This document shows, in pieces, positions 22,495 to 33,091 of a stretch of DNA of 64,000 bases. This stretch comes from Oreohelix idahoensis (lineage: Eukaryota; Mollusca; Gastropoda; Stylommatophora; Oreohelicidae), in contig JAMPIV010014148.1 in assembly GCA_024509875.1 (NCBI GenBank), forward strand, positions 310,001 to 374,000, written 5' to 3'. Positions within the stretch are counted from its first letter, which is position 1; each line of letters starts with the position of its first letter. Made by a program: the position numbers and the translations under genes. Below the pieces are notes generated by a model. The model saw only the letters and a list, made by a program, of their open reading frames with translations. It did not search any database and was not told where the DNA came from.

Positions 22495-23340
22495 TTTAGC
22501 GTATGATTATGATCTGGTTAATAATAATAGGACCCGGTAACGAGGTAAGATGGGTCAATACAAGATGACAAGTCGGCACGGATAAACACTATACTCGTTG
22601 GAAGAGTTAGTGTTAACAACATATTTATTCATGACGAAACTTTACATCAGTAGTTTACAGATATTCTTTATCAGCAGTGGTCATGGTAGGAAAATGTACA
22701 GAGCACAATTACAATTCCCCAAAGACGTTGACCGACTGCACTAACCGTTACCACATCAAGGTTAACGGATTGGTAGTATACATGGTTCTGGCGAAGTGAC
22801 CATGTTAATATTCTTTACGTAGTTATCTATATTCCTTTACGCTTCAATCAGCTCCTAGCGTTAGTGGAACGCACTAGCAACTTGGCATACCTGGTCAAGT
22901 TGAAGCTCTGCCATAACGTTAAAGGAGACCAAGTATCGGAGGCAAGATACTTAAGACGAGCCGTTTCTGGCTAAATATTCAGATTACAAGGTTCTTGGCA
23001 TAGCTCCCTCAAGAAGAGTGTATTCATCTTTCAGATGATCATAATTGCTACATATTCGTATCTTCCCTTGACTTGGGTAAGAACACCATAATCAATCACG
23101 TCTATACCCGACGCTAGTTATCTGGATCTGCCTCAAGTACGATGCCCGTATAGCAACAAATCACCGCGACATACAGCGCCATACAAGTTTAATAATGATG
23201 CACGGTCGTACGCAAATAATATAACATACAATTAACCTAGATGAGCTCAAATATGCGTCTACAAAATACTAGACGTGCACGTTAGGACCTCAAACATTTA
23301 ACCCCCTCCCCCTATGAATATAAAATAACTTAACAGCTGG

Positions 23341-23900
23341 TGTCGCAGGTCAGCTAGTCTTAAGCACTGTAACAGCAGGTGTTCAACTGATTCCTCATGG
23401 TGGTGGCAGTACCTACAGTTTGGTTCACGTAGTGGGTCTATTCTATTTAAATGTTTACTGACAGGGCATTGCCTAATTTCAGCTGGAAGATTAGACTCTG
23501 ATCTCTTCTTGTCCGTTGTTTAACTCGATCTTGAGGGTTTGGTTTCGCTTAATATTTGAAGAAAGGACGCCCTGTCTGGGAGGTAGCCTACTGGTTTAGC
23601 TATTCTTGCCTATAATTGTTTCTCAGGATCTATTGGAAGGTGTGCAGTGTGGTACTTGATGGGAACAGGGCTGTCTTGCTCCACTTTTGGATAGTTTATC
23701 GGCTTTTTCATTTCCTGGGATTAAGGACACAATACACTACAGATATGAAATATTTTCTCCACGCTGAATTAATTGCAAGCTATGCTTTAGGGATTTTTCT
23801 CTACACCACAATGTTGAAAAAACTGGACTCATCTCTCTAACGAACTGCTCGGTACATTCATTCCTAAGACGAAATATGTTCCCAAATCTTGCCTGTGACG
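23341..23900 (-). pseudogene. LINE 3' remnant with RNase H and CCHC tail (U copy 1)
   Basis: On the minus strand I read an RNase H C-terminal motif (IPGNEKADKLSKSGA, near 23680-23730). It is followed by a linker and the typical LINE tail CPVSKHLNRID with a C-x2-C-x8-H-x4-C knuckle (CRYCHHHEESVEHLLLQC, near 23370-23430). This order is characteristic of RNase H-bearing APE-type LINEs of the I/Jockey/R1 kind. In-frame stops between the motifs make it a dead fragment. The same remnant is in U copy 2. Confidence 0.65.
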
Positions 23901-24142
23901 TTAAACTCCGCCCATACAACCAATAGCTAAGAGTCCATCTGGTCTCTCGTACCTAGAATATCTCTTGTCCCCTGTGAGTCTAAAAGTGTGTGGGCCACTC
24001 ACTAACAACTTTCAATGCCGTGCTGTATGACAAACAGAAGCAAAGAAAATCACCCGCCTTCCAATTGTCACAATGACCTCCGTCAACTTCTGTTTGTCTA
24101 GATCGATAAGGCTTTGGCGCTCATTTATAACAGTACATTGGG

Positions 24143-24245
24143 AACTCAACACAAACTGTGTACATATGGAACTAAATACAAACTGTGTACATATGGAACT
24201 AAATACAAACGGTGTACATATGGAAATATATAAAACTGTGTACAT
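24143..24245. repeat. 27-bp minisatellite, short version
   Basis: About three to four units with core ACATATGGAACT and AACTGTGT. The same locus in copy 2 (57075-57690) has more than twenty units, so the array expanded after duplication or shrank here. Confidence 0.8.
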
Positions 24246-24424
24246 ATTGTACCAAAAATTGGAAGTTTTTCGTCACGTTATGTCATTCTGTATACTATTA
24301 CAGTTCTGAAAAAGAAACTCATTAAACAAACTAACTTTCTGGTTTTAAATTAAAAGGCGTGTTTTGAACAGAAGAAAGGTCGAACATATTGTGGAAACAA
24401 AAATTGATAGAAATAGAAATAGAG

Positions 24425-24520
24425 AACGAACCAACGAATCAACGCACGAACTTTATTTTCCAAGGCTTTAGAATTGAACAGGCAGGCCCGTCTAACATTC
24501 TGACCTTCTTGTCTCTCGTC
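24425..24520 (-). mobile_element. 3' tail of a CR1-like LINE, minus strand
   Basis: On the minus strand the segment reads ATGTTAGACGGGCCTGC, then an AATAAAGTTCGT tail with short GTTCG-type repeats. The same tail ends the plus-strand CR1-like LINE near 50300-50365. The surrounding 24246-24424 and 24521-24700 show no feature I can name. Confidence 0.6.
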
Positions 24521-24699
24521 TTCCATACTGAGTCTATTTATTCTCAGATGCATCTTAAAATACTACTTAAAATAAAATAAACAGCGCTTTCTTACAGGTA
24601 AAATGTAAATATATTTATTTGGAACTACACACTGTGTGAGGTTTTTGTGTGAAACTAGGCGCATTGCACGTTTTTGTATTAAATAGAGTGGCTTAATGT

Positions 24700-25815
24700 T
24701 GGACATGGAGCAATCATCCTAGATTGTGGAACAATAGTCTGGACATGGAGCAACTATCCTAGATTGTGGAACAATAGTCTGGACATGGAGCAACCATCCT
24801 AGATTGTGGAACAATAGTCTGGACATGAAGCAACCATCCTAGATTGTGGAACAATAGTCTGGACATGGAGCAACCATCCTAGATTGTGGAACATAAGTCT
24901 GGACATGGAGCAACCATCCTAGATTGTGGAACAATAGTCTGGACATGGTGCAACCATCCTAGATTGTGGAACAATAGTCTGGACATGGGGCAACCATCCT
25001 AGATAGTGGAACAACAGTCTGGACATGGAGCAACCATCCTAGATTGTGGAACAATAGTCTGGACATGGAGCAACCATCCTAGATTGTGGAACAATAGTCT
25101 GGACATGGAGCTACCATCCTAGATTGTGGAACAATAGTCTGGACATGGAGCAACCATCCTAGATTGTGGAACAATAGTCTGGACATAAAGCAACCATCCA
25201 TTAGTCTGGACATGGAGCAACCATCCTAGATTGTGGAACAATAGTCTGGACATGGAGCAACCATCCTAGATTGTGGAACAATAGTCTGGACATGGAGCAA
25301 ACATCCTAGATTGTGGAACAATAGTCTGGGCATGGAGGAGCTATCCTAAGCGAGAGTCAGGACATGGAGCAACCATCCTAGATTGTGGACCAATAGTCTC
25401 GACATGGAGCAACCATCCTAGATTGTGGAACAATAGTCTGGACATGGAGCAAACATCCTAGATTGTGGAACAATAGTCTGGACATGGAGCAACCATCCTA
25501 GATTGTGGAACAATAGTCTGGACATGGAGCAACCATCCTAGATTGTGGAACAATAGTCTGGACATGGAGCAACCATCCTAGATTGTGGAACAAGTCTAGA
25601 CATGGACATGGAGCAACCATCCTAGATTGTGGAAACAATAGATTGTTTGGACATTTTTCCACAAAGAACCATACTAGATTGTGGAAACAATAGATTGTCA
25701 ATTTGACATGTTGCCCTAAGACACCACTAGCAGCCACACTGCTTTGCCTAGATGGCTGTGGAACAATAGTCTGGACATAGAGCAACCATCCTAGATTGTG
25801 GAACAATAGTCTGAC
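24700..25815. repeat. 40-bp minisatellite, about 24 or more units
   Basis: The unit has a 40-bp period with core GGACATGGAGCAACCATCC. Each unit contains the perfect stem ATTGT-GGA-ACAAT. Most units are nearly identical. From about 25590 units become irregular, and 25640-25815 is a diverged tail. Minus-strand frames through it are repeat artefacts because the period is not a multiple of three. Confidence 0.95.
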
Positions 25816-26293
25816 CGACAGAAAGAAAAGATCCTGGACAGTGTGATATCATGGCACGAGAAGAAGCCAGCAGTAGAACTGATAAACAATACAGGAGATA
25901 GGAAGGTGTGGAGATTGATAAATATAACAAACAATTTGATTTGCTAAAGAGCACTTTTCATCGCTGACGTCAAATTTTGTTTGGGTTTGCATTTTCTTCT
26001 TCTTCGTTCGTCCTCAGACTTCTACATTAATGACTCCAATAAAGTTCTAGGGATCACGATTGACCAGCACTTAACGTTGAACTTCCATGTACGGAATTTA
26101 ACCAAACACTTAGCTCAAAAGACGTAACAGCTACCCAAATTAAAACACTTCTTAGACGCAGACTCTAGACTATTGTTCTACACCTCACATATACAGACAC
26201 ATCTAGATTACTGCTCTACACTATGGGATGGTTGCCCTGATTCCACCTCAAAGAGACTGCACTTCCTGCCTGCATAAAAGAGTAGTACGTCTG
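25816..26293 (+). pseudogene. CR1-like LINE, 5' fragment interrupted by A
   Basis: The segment opens with a coding stretch resembling the linker before the RT (KVWRLIN, near 25900). Then, after an internal deletion, comes the RT C-terminal region with LGITIDQHLTLNFHV, SHIQTHLDYCSTLW and HKRVVRL (26030-26293). The reading continues directly at 49217 after element A, with the same five bases GTCTG on both sides. It encodes only fragments and cannot be active. Confidence 0.75.
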
Positions 26294-27285
26294 TGTTGCT
26301 GTCGTTTTTGACGGAGTCATAATGGGTAAATCTATTTTATACTTTGCCGTTTTGACGGATTCATATAGGTAAATCTATTTAATACTTTTGTTGTAAAACT
26401 TTGTTGGTCAAAGTTGGATAATTGGGTATTAACTTCTATGACAGATTGTTTAAAGGGTTATCTTCTCTTTCTTTCAATCGTTGTCGTTGATCTGTCTGAA
26501 CGATGCTCATTTTAAATGCTGTCTAGGCATGCGCAGAGTTCTGAGCGCGAACTGTGACTTCCGTCATCTTGATTGTGATCTGGGCTGTCGGACGATGATG
26601 TCTGTTTGTGATTTTTCTCTATATCATCATGGGGATTGGAAAGTTTCGATATGACTGAAATGTCAATGTTTTCCCCAGTGATTGTTTGTTAAGTGTGTAT
26701 CCGGAAGATTCTGTATGAAGGTAAATGACATTCTTATTACTATGCCTTTGGCTGCAGAACATTTGAAATTACCTATCTGTCGAGTGAAGCTCACAGATCT
26801 TGAGAGACAGAATTTCTTCTTTGCTTCTAGTTTTAGCCAAATGAGACTATATGTTTTCAAGTGAACAGAAGCCTAATGATGATGATAAATTATTGTGGAC
26901 GCCGCAGGTTGGCGTTATATATATATATATATATGTTTAGCATGGTTTGATCGTGCCTGCTAAAAAAGGATACACAGCTGTCTACAAATTGAGGCCCTGT
27001 ATTACGGCCAATATGTTCAGCAAGAGGAAATCTACCTGGCGGGCTATGCCAGTTGAATAACAGCCTTATGTATTATTGCTACGCAATTTAGGAGCTCGTT
27101 TGTTGGACGACAGAGCTAATTAAGTACCTGACGCGCTGAGTCAATGGTACGGAAGCTACATTACATATTGTAACATTAGGACAGATGATGTTTGGGTATG
27201 TCCTCGTTGATGTATGATGCAAGCCTTTGATTACCAGACATTTAACAATCATTTATTATCTATGTGAAGTCCTTGATCTCGTCGA
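26294..27285 (+). repeat. Element A 5' LTR, first part
   Basis: It matches 47815-48799 of the 3' LTR. A TA-dinucleotide run at about 26918-26934 is longer than in the 3' LTR. The LTR is interrupted by LINE L and resumes at 31471. The 101 bp corresponding to 48800-48900 are missing. Confidence 0.9.
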
Positions 27286-28216
27286 TTTCGGCTTTGACAG
27301 GCCGGCTAAACTAGGTGAGGGTAGCCGACTGGTTACAAACCTTCGGTGAGTTAGGGTCTGCCTACCCATGCATGCGAAGACTGGATTCGGTAGACTGCGC
27401 GGAAGAAACCACCTGTTGGTTCAACGGGCATGACGGCGATTACCAGCAACGCGCTATGGAGCGTAAGGAGCATGGCGAGGCACGTAGAAAGCCATGGTCA
27501 TCCACTGCACCTGACTTCATCTCCAGTCGTCTTGACTTGTCTTGCCACTGGATTAAGATGGACCCAGGCGAGAGAGAGTGACCAACGGGCTGATCACCCG
27601 TTTGCCAGTCACTTCGATTACGGAAACAACAGCAAGTGGATTGATTTGCCGTTGCCCTAAAGACGCCAATGGGCGTGATGGGAAACAATGGCAAAGAAAA
27701 CCTATCTGCTGTTGCCCTAAGACGCCACTAGGCGTAATGGCCACTGACTGCTTTGACGGTCGGTGGCTAAGGACGGAAGGACGGAAGGCGAGAGAGTGAG
27801 GTCGACGAATTGCGCAACTCTTCCTCACTTTAAACCAAATCACTGCGCAAGTCACTCTTTCATCCACTCATCCACTCATCCATCCACTCACAACAAGTCC
27901 TGTGGCGATGGGCGAGCGGCGAAGCGGCAGGCGTGGGTGCGCTGGCAGTCATAGTCGCAGACCTACACACAGGCGGCTAAGGCCATATGGTCGTCTTCCA
28001 CTGATCGGAGCAGCAGTGGGATTCGGCAGCCCCCTGAGTGACTGAGCAGCCCTCTTTAGGAAAGCACTGCTCACCTCCATGGCATGAGGGAGGGGCTAGA
28101 AAAGGTGCCCTAAACATTGCCTGCTCCACCATTACCTAACCAGCTTACCGCGGTTGGTGGGTACTCTACTTCAGCGGGCGACACATAAGAAAAAGAAAGG
28201 ACAGATTTTTCCCCCT

Positions 28217-29085
28217 CATTCTAGGTGCATGGAATGTGCGCACTCTACTCGACAAAGACTTTAACACAAACAGACCCGAGAGGCGAACTGCCCTGATTGG
28301 GAGAGAACTGGCCAGATACAACATTGACATAGCAGCACTGAGTGAAACTCGACTTGCAGGCGAGGGCCAACTTTGCGAAAAGGGTGCAGGTTCTACATTC
28401 TATTGGAGCGGAAGAGGAACTGAAGAAAGACGAGAAGCAGGGGTTGGATTTGCAATCAAAACAGCAATTATTGGCAAGCTAGCGGAGCCCCCAAAGGGAA
28501 TAAATGACCGACTCATGACGGTCAAGATCCCGCTGCTTTATGGAAGGAAACATGCCACCATCATTAGGGCGTATGCACCAACTATGACAAACCAGGATGA
28601 TGTCAAGGATAAGTTTTACGAAGAACTACACGCAGTCATTGCATCAGTTCCCAAAGCAGATAAGCTTATTATTCTTGGTGACTTTAATGCAAGATAGGCT
28701 CAGATAACATCTCCTGGAATGGCACTATCGGAAAGTACGGCGTGGGTCGCTGTAACAGCAATGGACTTCTTCTCCTCCAGACTTGCGCAGAACATAACCT
28801 CCTTGTCACTAACACCATTTTTCGACTTCCTATCCGCAACAGGACCTCCTGGATGCACCCTCGCTAGAAGCATTGGCACCTAATTGACTATGTAATCGTT
28901 AGGAAGAAGGACAGGCAAGATGTCCGGGTGACCAAGTCCATGTGTGGTGCCGAATGCTGGACTGATCATCGCCTCATTGTGTCTAAACTTAAAATTCGTA
29001 TTGAACCTGCCAGGCGCCCTCAGGGAAAGAAAACTCAAAAAAGGCTGGATATTACCAAACTAAAGAAGACAAAAATTAAAGTCAT
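28217..29085 (+). pseudogene. LINE L apurinic-type endonuclease
   Basis: This nuclease nicks the target to prime reverse transcription. The domain starts at GAWNVRTL (28220) and shows SETRLAG, the GVGFAI segment, RAYAPTM and LGDFNAR, then stops at 28695-28697. It continues beyond in other phases with HLIDYVIV and the catalytic TDHRLI (near 28965). The stop after FNAR and a second stop near 28865 break it. The frame visible as an ORF uses a GTG because the domain lies inside a longer polyprotein without a local ATG. Confidence 0.8.
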
Positions 29086-29089
29086 TCAC

Positions 29090-31395
29090 TGACACCCTAG
29101 AAGACCGTCTCAAATCTATCTCGTTAGACTGCCAAAGTGCGGAAACAAATTGGACAGCCCTAAGCGAGCAGATCTACAACACTGCTACAGAGGTCCTGGG
29201 TCCCGCCATCAAGAAACAAAATGACTGGTTTGATGAGAACTCAGATGATATAAAGAAGATGTTGGCTGAGAAACACCATCTCCATAAAGCATATTTACAT
29301 TATCCAAAATCTACATCCAAGAAAGACGCTTTCAACAACATGCGTAGAATCGTCCAACATAAACTACGCCAGATGCGGGATTCATGGCTGAGTAATAAAG
29401 CAGATGAGCTCCAAGGCTTTGCTGACAGCCATTACTTGAAACATTTTTACCATGCACTCAAAGCGGTCTATGATCCAACATCATCAGGATCATTTCGCCT
29501 CCTTAATGCAGATGGAAAAACACTAATTACAGACAAGGAAAAAATTCTCCAACGCTGGATCGAACACTTTAATAATATTCTGAACCAGCCATCGTCTATT
29601 AACGATGAAGCCATCAACCGACTGCCCCAAATTCCTATAAATGAAGCACTAGATGATATACCGACTTTTAAGGAGACCCAAAAAGCGATTCGTCAACTTT
29701 CTAGTGGAAAGGCCCCCGGCTCCGATTCAATTCCTGTTGAGGTCTATAAAGATGGCGGTACAGTTCTGATAGAGAAACTTCACATGATCTTCCAGCAAAT
29801 GTGGCAGAGTGAAACCATCCCACACAATCTCAAGGATGCGTCAATTATACATCTTTATAAACGTAAAGGTAATCGCCAAGACTGTAATAATCATCGAGGC
29901 ATCTCACTACTATCAATCTCTGGGAAGATATTTGCCAGAATCCTTCTTAATCGCCTTACGGCTCATCTTGACAAAGGTCTTCTACCTGAAAGTCAGTGTG
30001 GATTCCGGAAAGAACGTGGAACCACCGATATGGTGTTCGCTGCAAGACAGCTTCAAGAAAAAATGCCAAGAACAGCACTGTGACCTGTACACAGCTTTCA
30101 TCGACTTGACAAAGGCGTTCGACACGGTCAGTAGAGAGGGTCTATGGAAGATCATGGCAAAATACGGCTGCCCAAAGAAATTTATCTCAATAGTGCAGCA
30201 GCTGCATGATGGAATGCAGGCTAGAGTTCAGGAAAACGGTGAGCTATCGGAGCCTTTCCCAGTCTCAAATGGAGTTAAACAAGGGTGTGTACTTGCACCG
30301 ACTCTTTTCAGTATCATGTTTTCTGCTATGCTCACTGATGCTTTCAGAGACGGGGACACAGGAATCGACATCAGATATCGTATTGATGGAAAATTGTTTA
30401 ACCTTAGGAGGCTTCAAGTAAAAACCAAGGTCAAATCGCACACCATCAGGGATCTTCTGTTTGCTGACGATTTGTGCCCTCAGTGCTGGCTCAGAAGCTG
30501 ATCTGCAGCGTAGCGTTGATAGATTCTCCGAAGCCTGCTCCAACTTTGGGCTTACCATCAACACGGGGAAAACAGAAATCATGTACCAACCAGCTCCTGG
30601 CACAATTTATACTGAGCCAGTCATCAAGGTAAATGGTGAGAAACTGAATGTTGTGAACAGGTTCACATACCTTGGTAGTACACTATCCCAGAAAACATCG
30701 TCATTGATGATGAGGTGAACACCAGGATCTCCAAAGCCAGCAGCACATTTGGCAGACTATACACCAACGTTTGGCATCGAAGTGGCATTAGTCTACAGAC
30801 AAAGCTGAAGGTGCTTCCAGTGCTGCTTTATGCATGTGAAACATGGACTGTATACAGGCGCCACGTAAAAAAGCTCAACCACGTCCATACAGTCTGTCTC
30901 AGGAAGATAATGAACATCAAATGGCAAGACAAGATCCCGGATACCGCCGTTCTTGACAGAGCTGATATCCCTAGCATCGATACTATTCTGATGCAGTCAC
31001 AGATTCGCTGGGCAGGTCATGTAGTCCGCATGCCAGACCATCGACTGCCAAAGATACTCTTTTATGGTGAGATGCAGAAGGGTAGACGCTCCCATGGTGG
31101 CCAGAAAAAGCGCTTCAAAGACACGCTTAAGGCTTCATTAAAAAACTTTGACATAAACCCAGACACATGGGAAGCTGCTGCGCAAGACCGAACTGCCTGG
31201 CGCACATCTCTTCGTAAAGGTGCAGTGGCATGCGAATCTTCCAGAAGAGCAGCAGCGGAACAGCGGAGACAAGCTAGAAAAGATCGTGAAATAAAACCTT
31301 CACATGAAGCAAACATTCCCTGCCCACACTGTCCAAGATCCTTCCAGGCCCGCATCGGGCTCATCAGTCACCTTCGTACTCATAGACTATCCTAA
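29090..31395 (+). pseudogene. LINE L reverse transcriptase and C-terminal C2H2 finger
   Basis: The RT is spread over four phases. 29259-30083 holds the fingers with SSGKAPGSDSIP, LYKRKGNRQDCNNHRGISLL and QCGFRKERGT. 30070-30501 holds the palm with FIDLTKAFDTVSREGLW, VKQGCVLAPTLFS and the catalytic FADD (30460-30471). 30461-30718 holds NFGLTINTGKTEIM and RFTYLGSTLS. 30715-31395 holds the thumb with YACETWTV and IRWAGHVVRMPDHRLPK, and ends with a C-x2-C-x12-H-x3-H zinc finger (CPHCPRSF...HLRTH). Breaks fall at an A6 run (30058-30063), at a T run after FADD, and near 30712. All catalytic motifs are present. Confidence 0.85.
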
Positions 31396-31470
31396 CATCC
31401 TAATAATTGGATGAACAGAGTGGTCTTCATCACCTGTGATGGACGAACAACACCAAAACACCAAACATGG

Positions 31471-31781
31471 GTGCATTATTGACTTAACTAAGAGCCTCAA
31501 GCATTCGTGTTCTCGTCTACACCCACACTCAGCACATCATAATACCAATATCACAGATCTACAACATGCACGCTGTTTACTGTGAGTGACCATAGTACCC
31601 CTGGCAGTGCCTCACTCTGGTGGCCGTTACATTCCTGGCCGTTAAATTTATGGTGACCTACATTGACACCGCAACATTACACAGTCCAGGTGATAAACGA
31701 CACGTTCACTCTGCCAGCTTTCACATCACGCATAAACAGTACGTTACATTTATGATGGCCGTTACAAAACAGGCGGTTACA
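31471..31781 (+). repeat. Element A 5' LTR, second part
   Basis: It matches 48901-49211 and ends in GGCGGTTACA. Near the end the motif GTTACATTTATGG-TGGCC occurs more than once, and a related copy continues into the primer-binding region. Confidence 0.9.
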
Positions 31782-33091
31782 TTTATGGTGGACCAGATTT
31801 GTGGGTTTTCTACATTTTCAAGGCAGTGGCAAATAGGTCAACAACTGAGCTGACTCACATAAACACTGACTTTGGCATTTTTGTGTTACTGCTACATGGA
31901 CCACAACTGCATTCTGAGCTATCAAGTCACATCATTACCTGTCAACCCAAGATTGTAAACAGTACCGCTGGTTGTTTACACTGCATTCTGAGCTATCAAG
32001 TCACATCGTTACCTGTCAACTTAAGAACGTAAACAGTACCGCTGGTTGTTTACACTACATTCTACAAACATATCGACGTTGGATTTTCTAGTCTCAACTG
32101 GTGTCGAGTATGATTTTTGTAGCTACACTTTGGAGACCACTGCCTGTTATGAAGTTACGGTGACCTTCAACAATGGATCGTCTACCATTGTTGTTGACAG
32201 TAGTACCGCATTATATTGCATCTTTGCGGCTATTGAGGAGTGTGCTAAAAGATAAGTGGCCGGTTTTAGTGTGTAAACTGTGCCTTTATTTTGTGTAAAG
32301 CTGAGCCTTCCTCTAAACACATTCTACATATTGTTTATTTATATATGCCATGCATGTTTTTTGTATACATGTTTTTGTTTACATGTTTATTTAGTGTGTA
32401 TTTCAGCGGGCTGGTTGGGTAAGGAGACTCCGATAGAAAATACCACGTGATAGAGGTTCTATCGTGAGCGTTTTCTATAGGATTACGCATATTTCCCCAG
32501 TGAAAATTGCGAGCAACCTGTGTTGCTACTTTTCAGTTTTTTTTTTCTTAGCTGTGACGAGATGTGTTAGTGTTGTTTTCGTTATTTTTTCCATTCTTTG
32601 ATTTACTATTTGTTTTGTTTGTATCTGTTCATCTCTCCTTACTTTCATTTTTTTCTATACACCTTTTTGTTTATAACAGTGTTGTCATTTGTTTAATTTT
32701 CGCAGTTATCATTGTAAAATTTTACAACATTAGATTCAGTTAAGCTTTATTTATTATTTGACTTCTGCGAACGTTTTCGGTTGTTGTTTTGTATTCTTGT
32801 CTTTGTATTTATTATTGTAATACATTGTTGTCATACAGTCTATAGATATACTTGATCATTGACTATTAGTATTAATATCATACACTTTTCAGATAAAGGT
32901 TACTTATAATGATAATATTATAGAGAAACAAGGTAACTATACAAGGTCTTTGACTAAAGACTTGTCTCTCAAAGAGAGTGAAATAAAGTGAAGTGAGTAT
33001 ACAAGTCTACTATTACAGACTTGTCTCCCTTCAAAGTGGGATAAGGTAATTTATTTACTTTTTCAGGTCTTATCTCACATAGTTAGACAGA
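31782..33091 (+). promoter_or_regulatory. Element A leader with candidate primer site
   Basis: Four bases after the LTR the sequence TGGTGGACCAGATTTGTGGG (31786-31805) is in the right place for a tRNA primer-binding site. I cannot name the tRNA. The 1.3-kb leader has no supported gene. It holds a block shared with element B's leader (32218-32257). Just before gag it has a polypyrimidine tract and CAG (33052-33066) like a 3' splice site. Confidence 0.45.
32218..32257 (+). other. Leader block conserved with element B
   Basis: GCATCTTTGCGG is followed 14 bp later by GCTAAAAGATAAGT. The same two motifs with similar spacing occur at 37437-37476 in B, while the surrounding leader sequences are otherwise hardly alignable. 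It could be an RNA packaging, translation or splicing signal. Confidence 0.5.

Larger units (their letters stand above)
21657..24245. repeat. Composite repeat U, copy 1, right segment
   Basis: It is collinear with 55090-57170. It contains a small hydrophobic open frame, a SINE present only in this copy, about 800 bp without a supported gene (22505-23340), a minus-strand LINE remnant with RNase H, and the first few units of a 27-bp minisatellite. Identity to copy 2 is high, with scattered substitutions. Confidence 0.85.
27286..31470 (+). mobile_element. APE-type LINE L inserted in A 5' LTR
   Basis: The element is about 4.19 kb with a GC-richer 5' region (27286-28200), an endonuclease, an RT and a C2H2 finger. 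It ends in a short CCAAAACACCAAACA-type tail. Left and right junctions are defined by alignment to A's 3' LTR. No target duplication is visible; instead 101 bp of LTR are missing at the site. The family is the widespread animal LINE whose endonuclease is often annotated as craniofacial development protein 2-like. I leave the clade open. Confidence 0.85.

Noticed and set aside
24700..25815. CRISPR array
   Set aside because: Units are contiguous 40-bp repeats without unique spacers, no cas genes, and the context is eukaryotic.
26918..26934. TATA-box promoter in A's LTR
   Set aside because: It is a length-variable TA microsatellite; a TATA function cannot be separated from repeat.
32046..32255. 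69-codon frame in A's leader
   Set aside because: No ATG start and no counterpart of similar sequence in B; only the short nucleotide block at its end is shared.
32244..32257. AT-AC type 5' splice site at the shared AGATAAGT
   Set aside because: It does not match the U12 5' consensus and lacks GT; kept only as an unexplained conserved motif.
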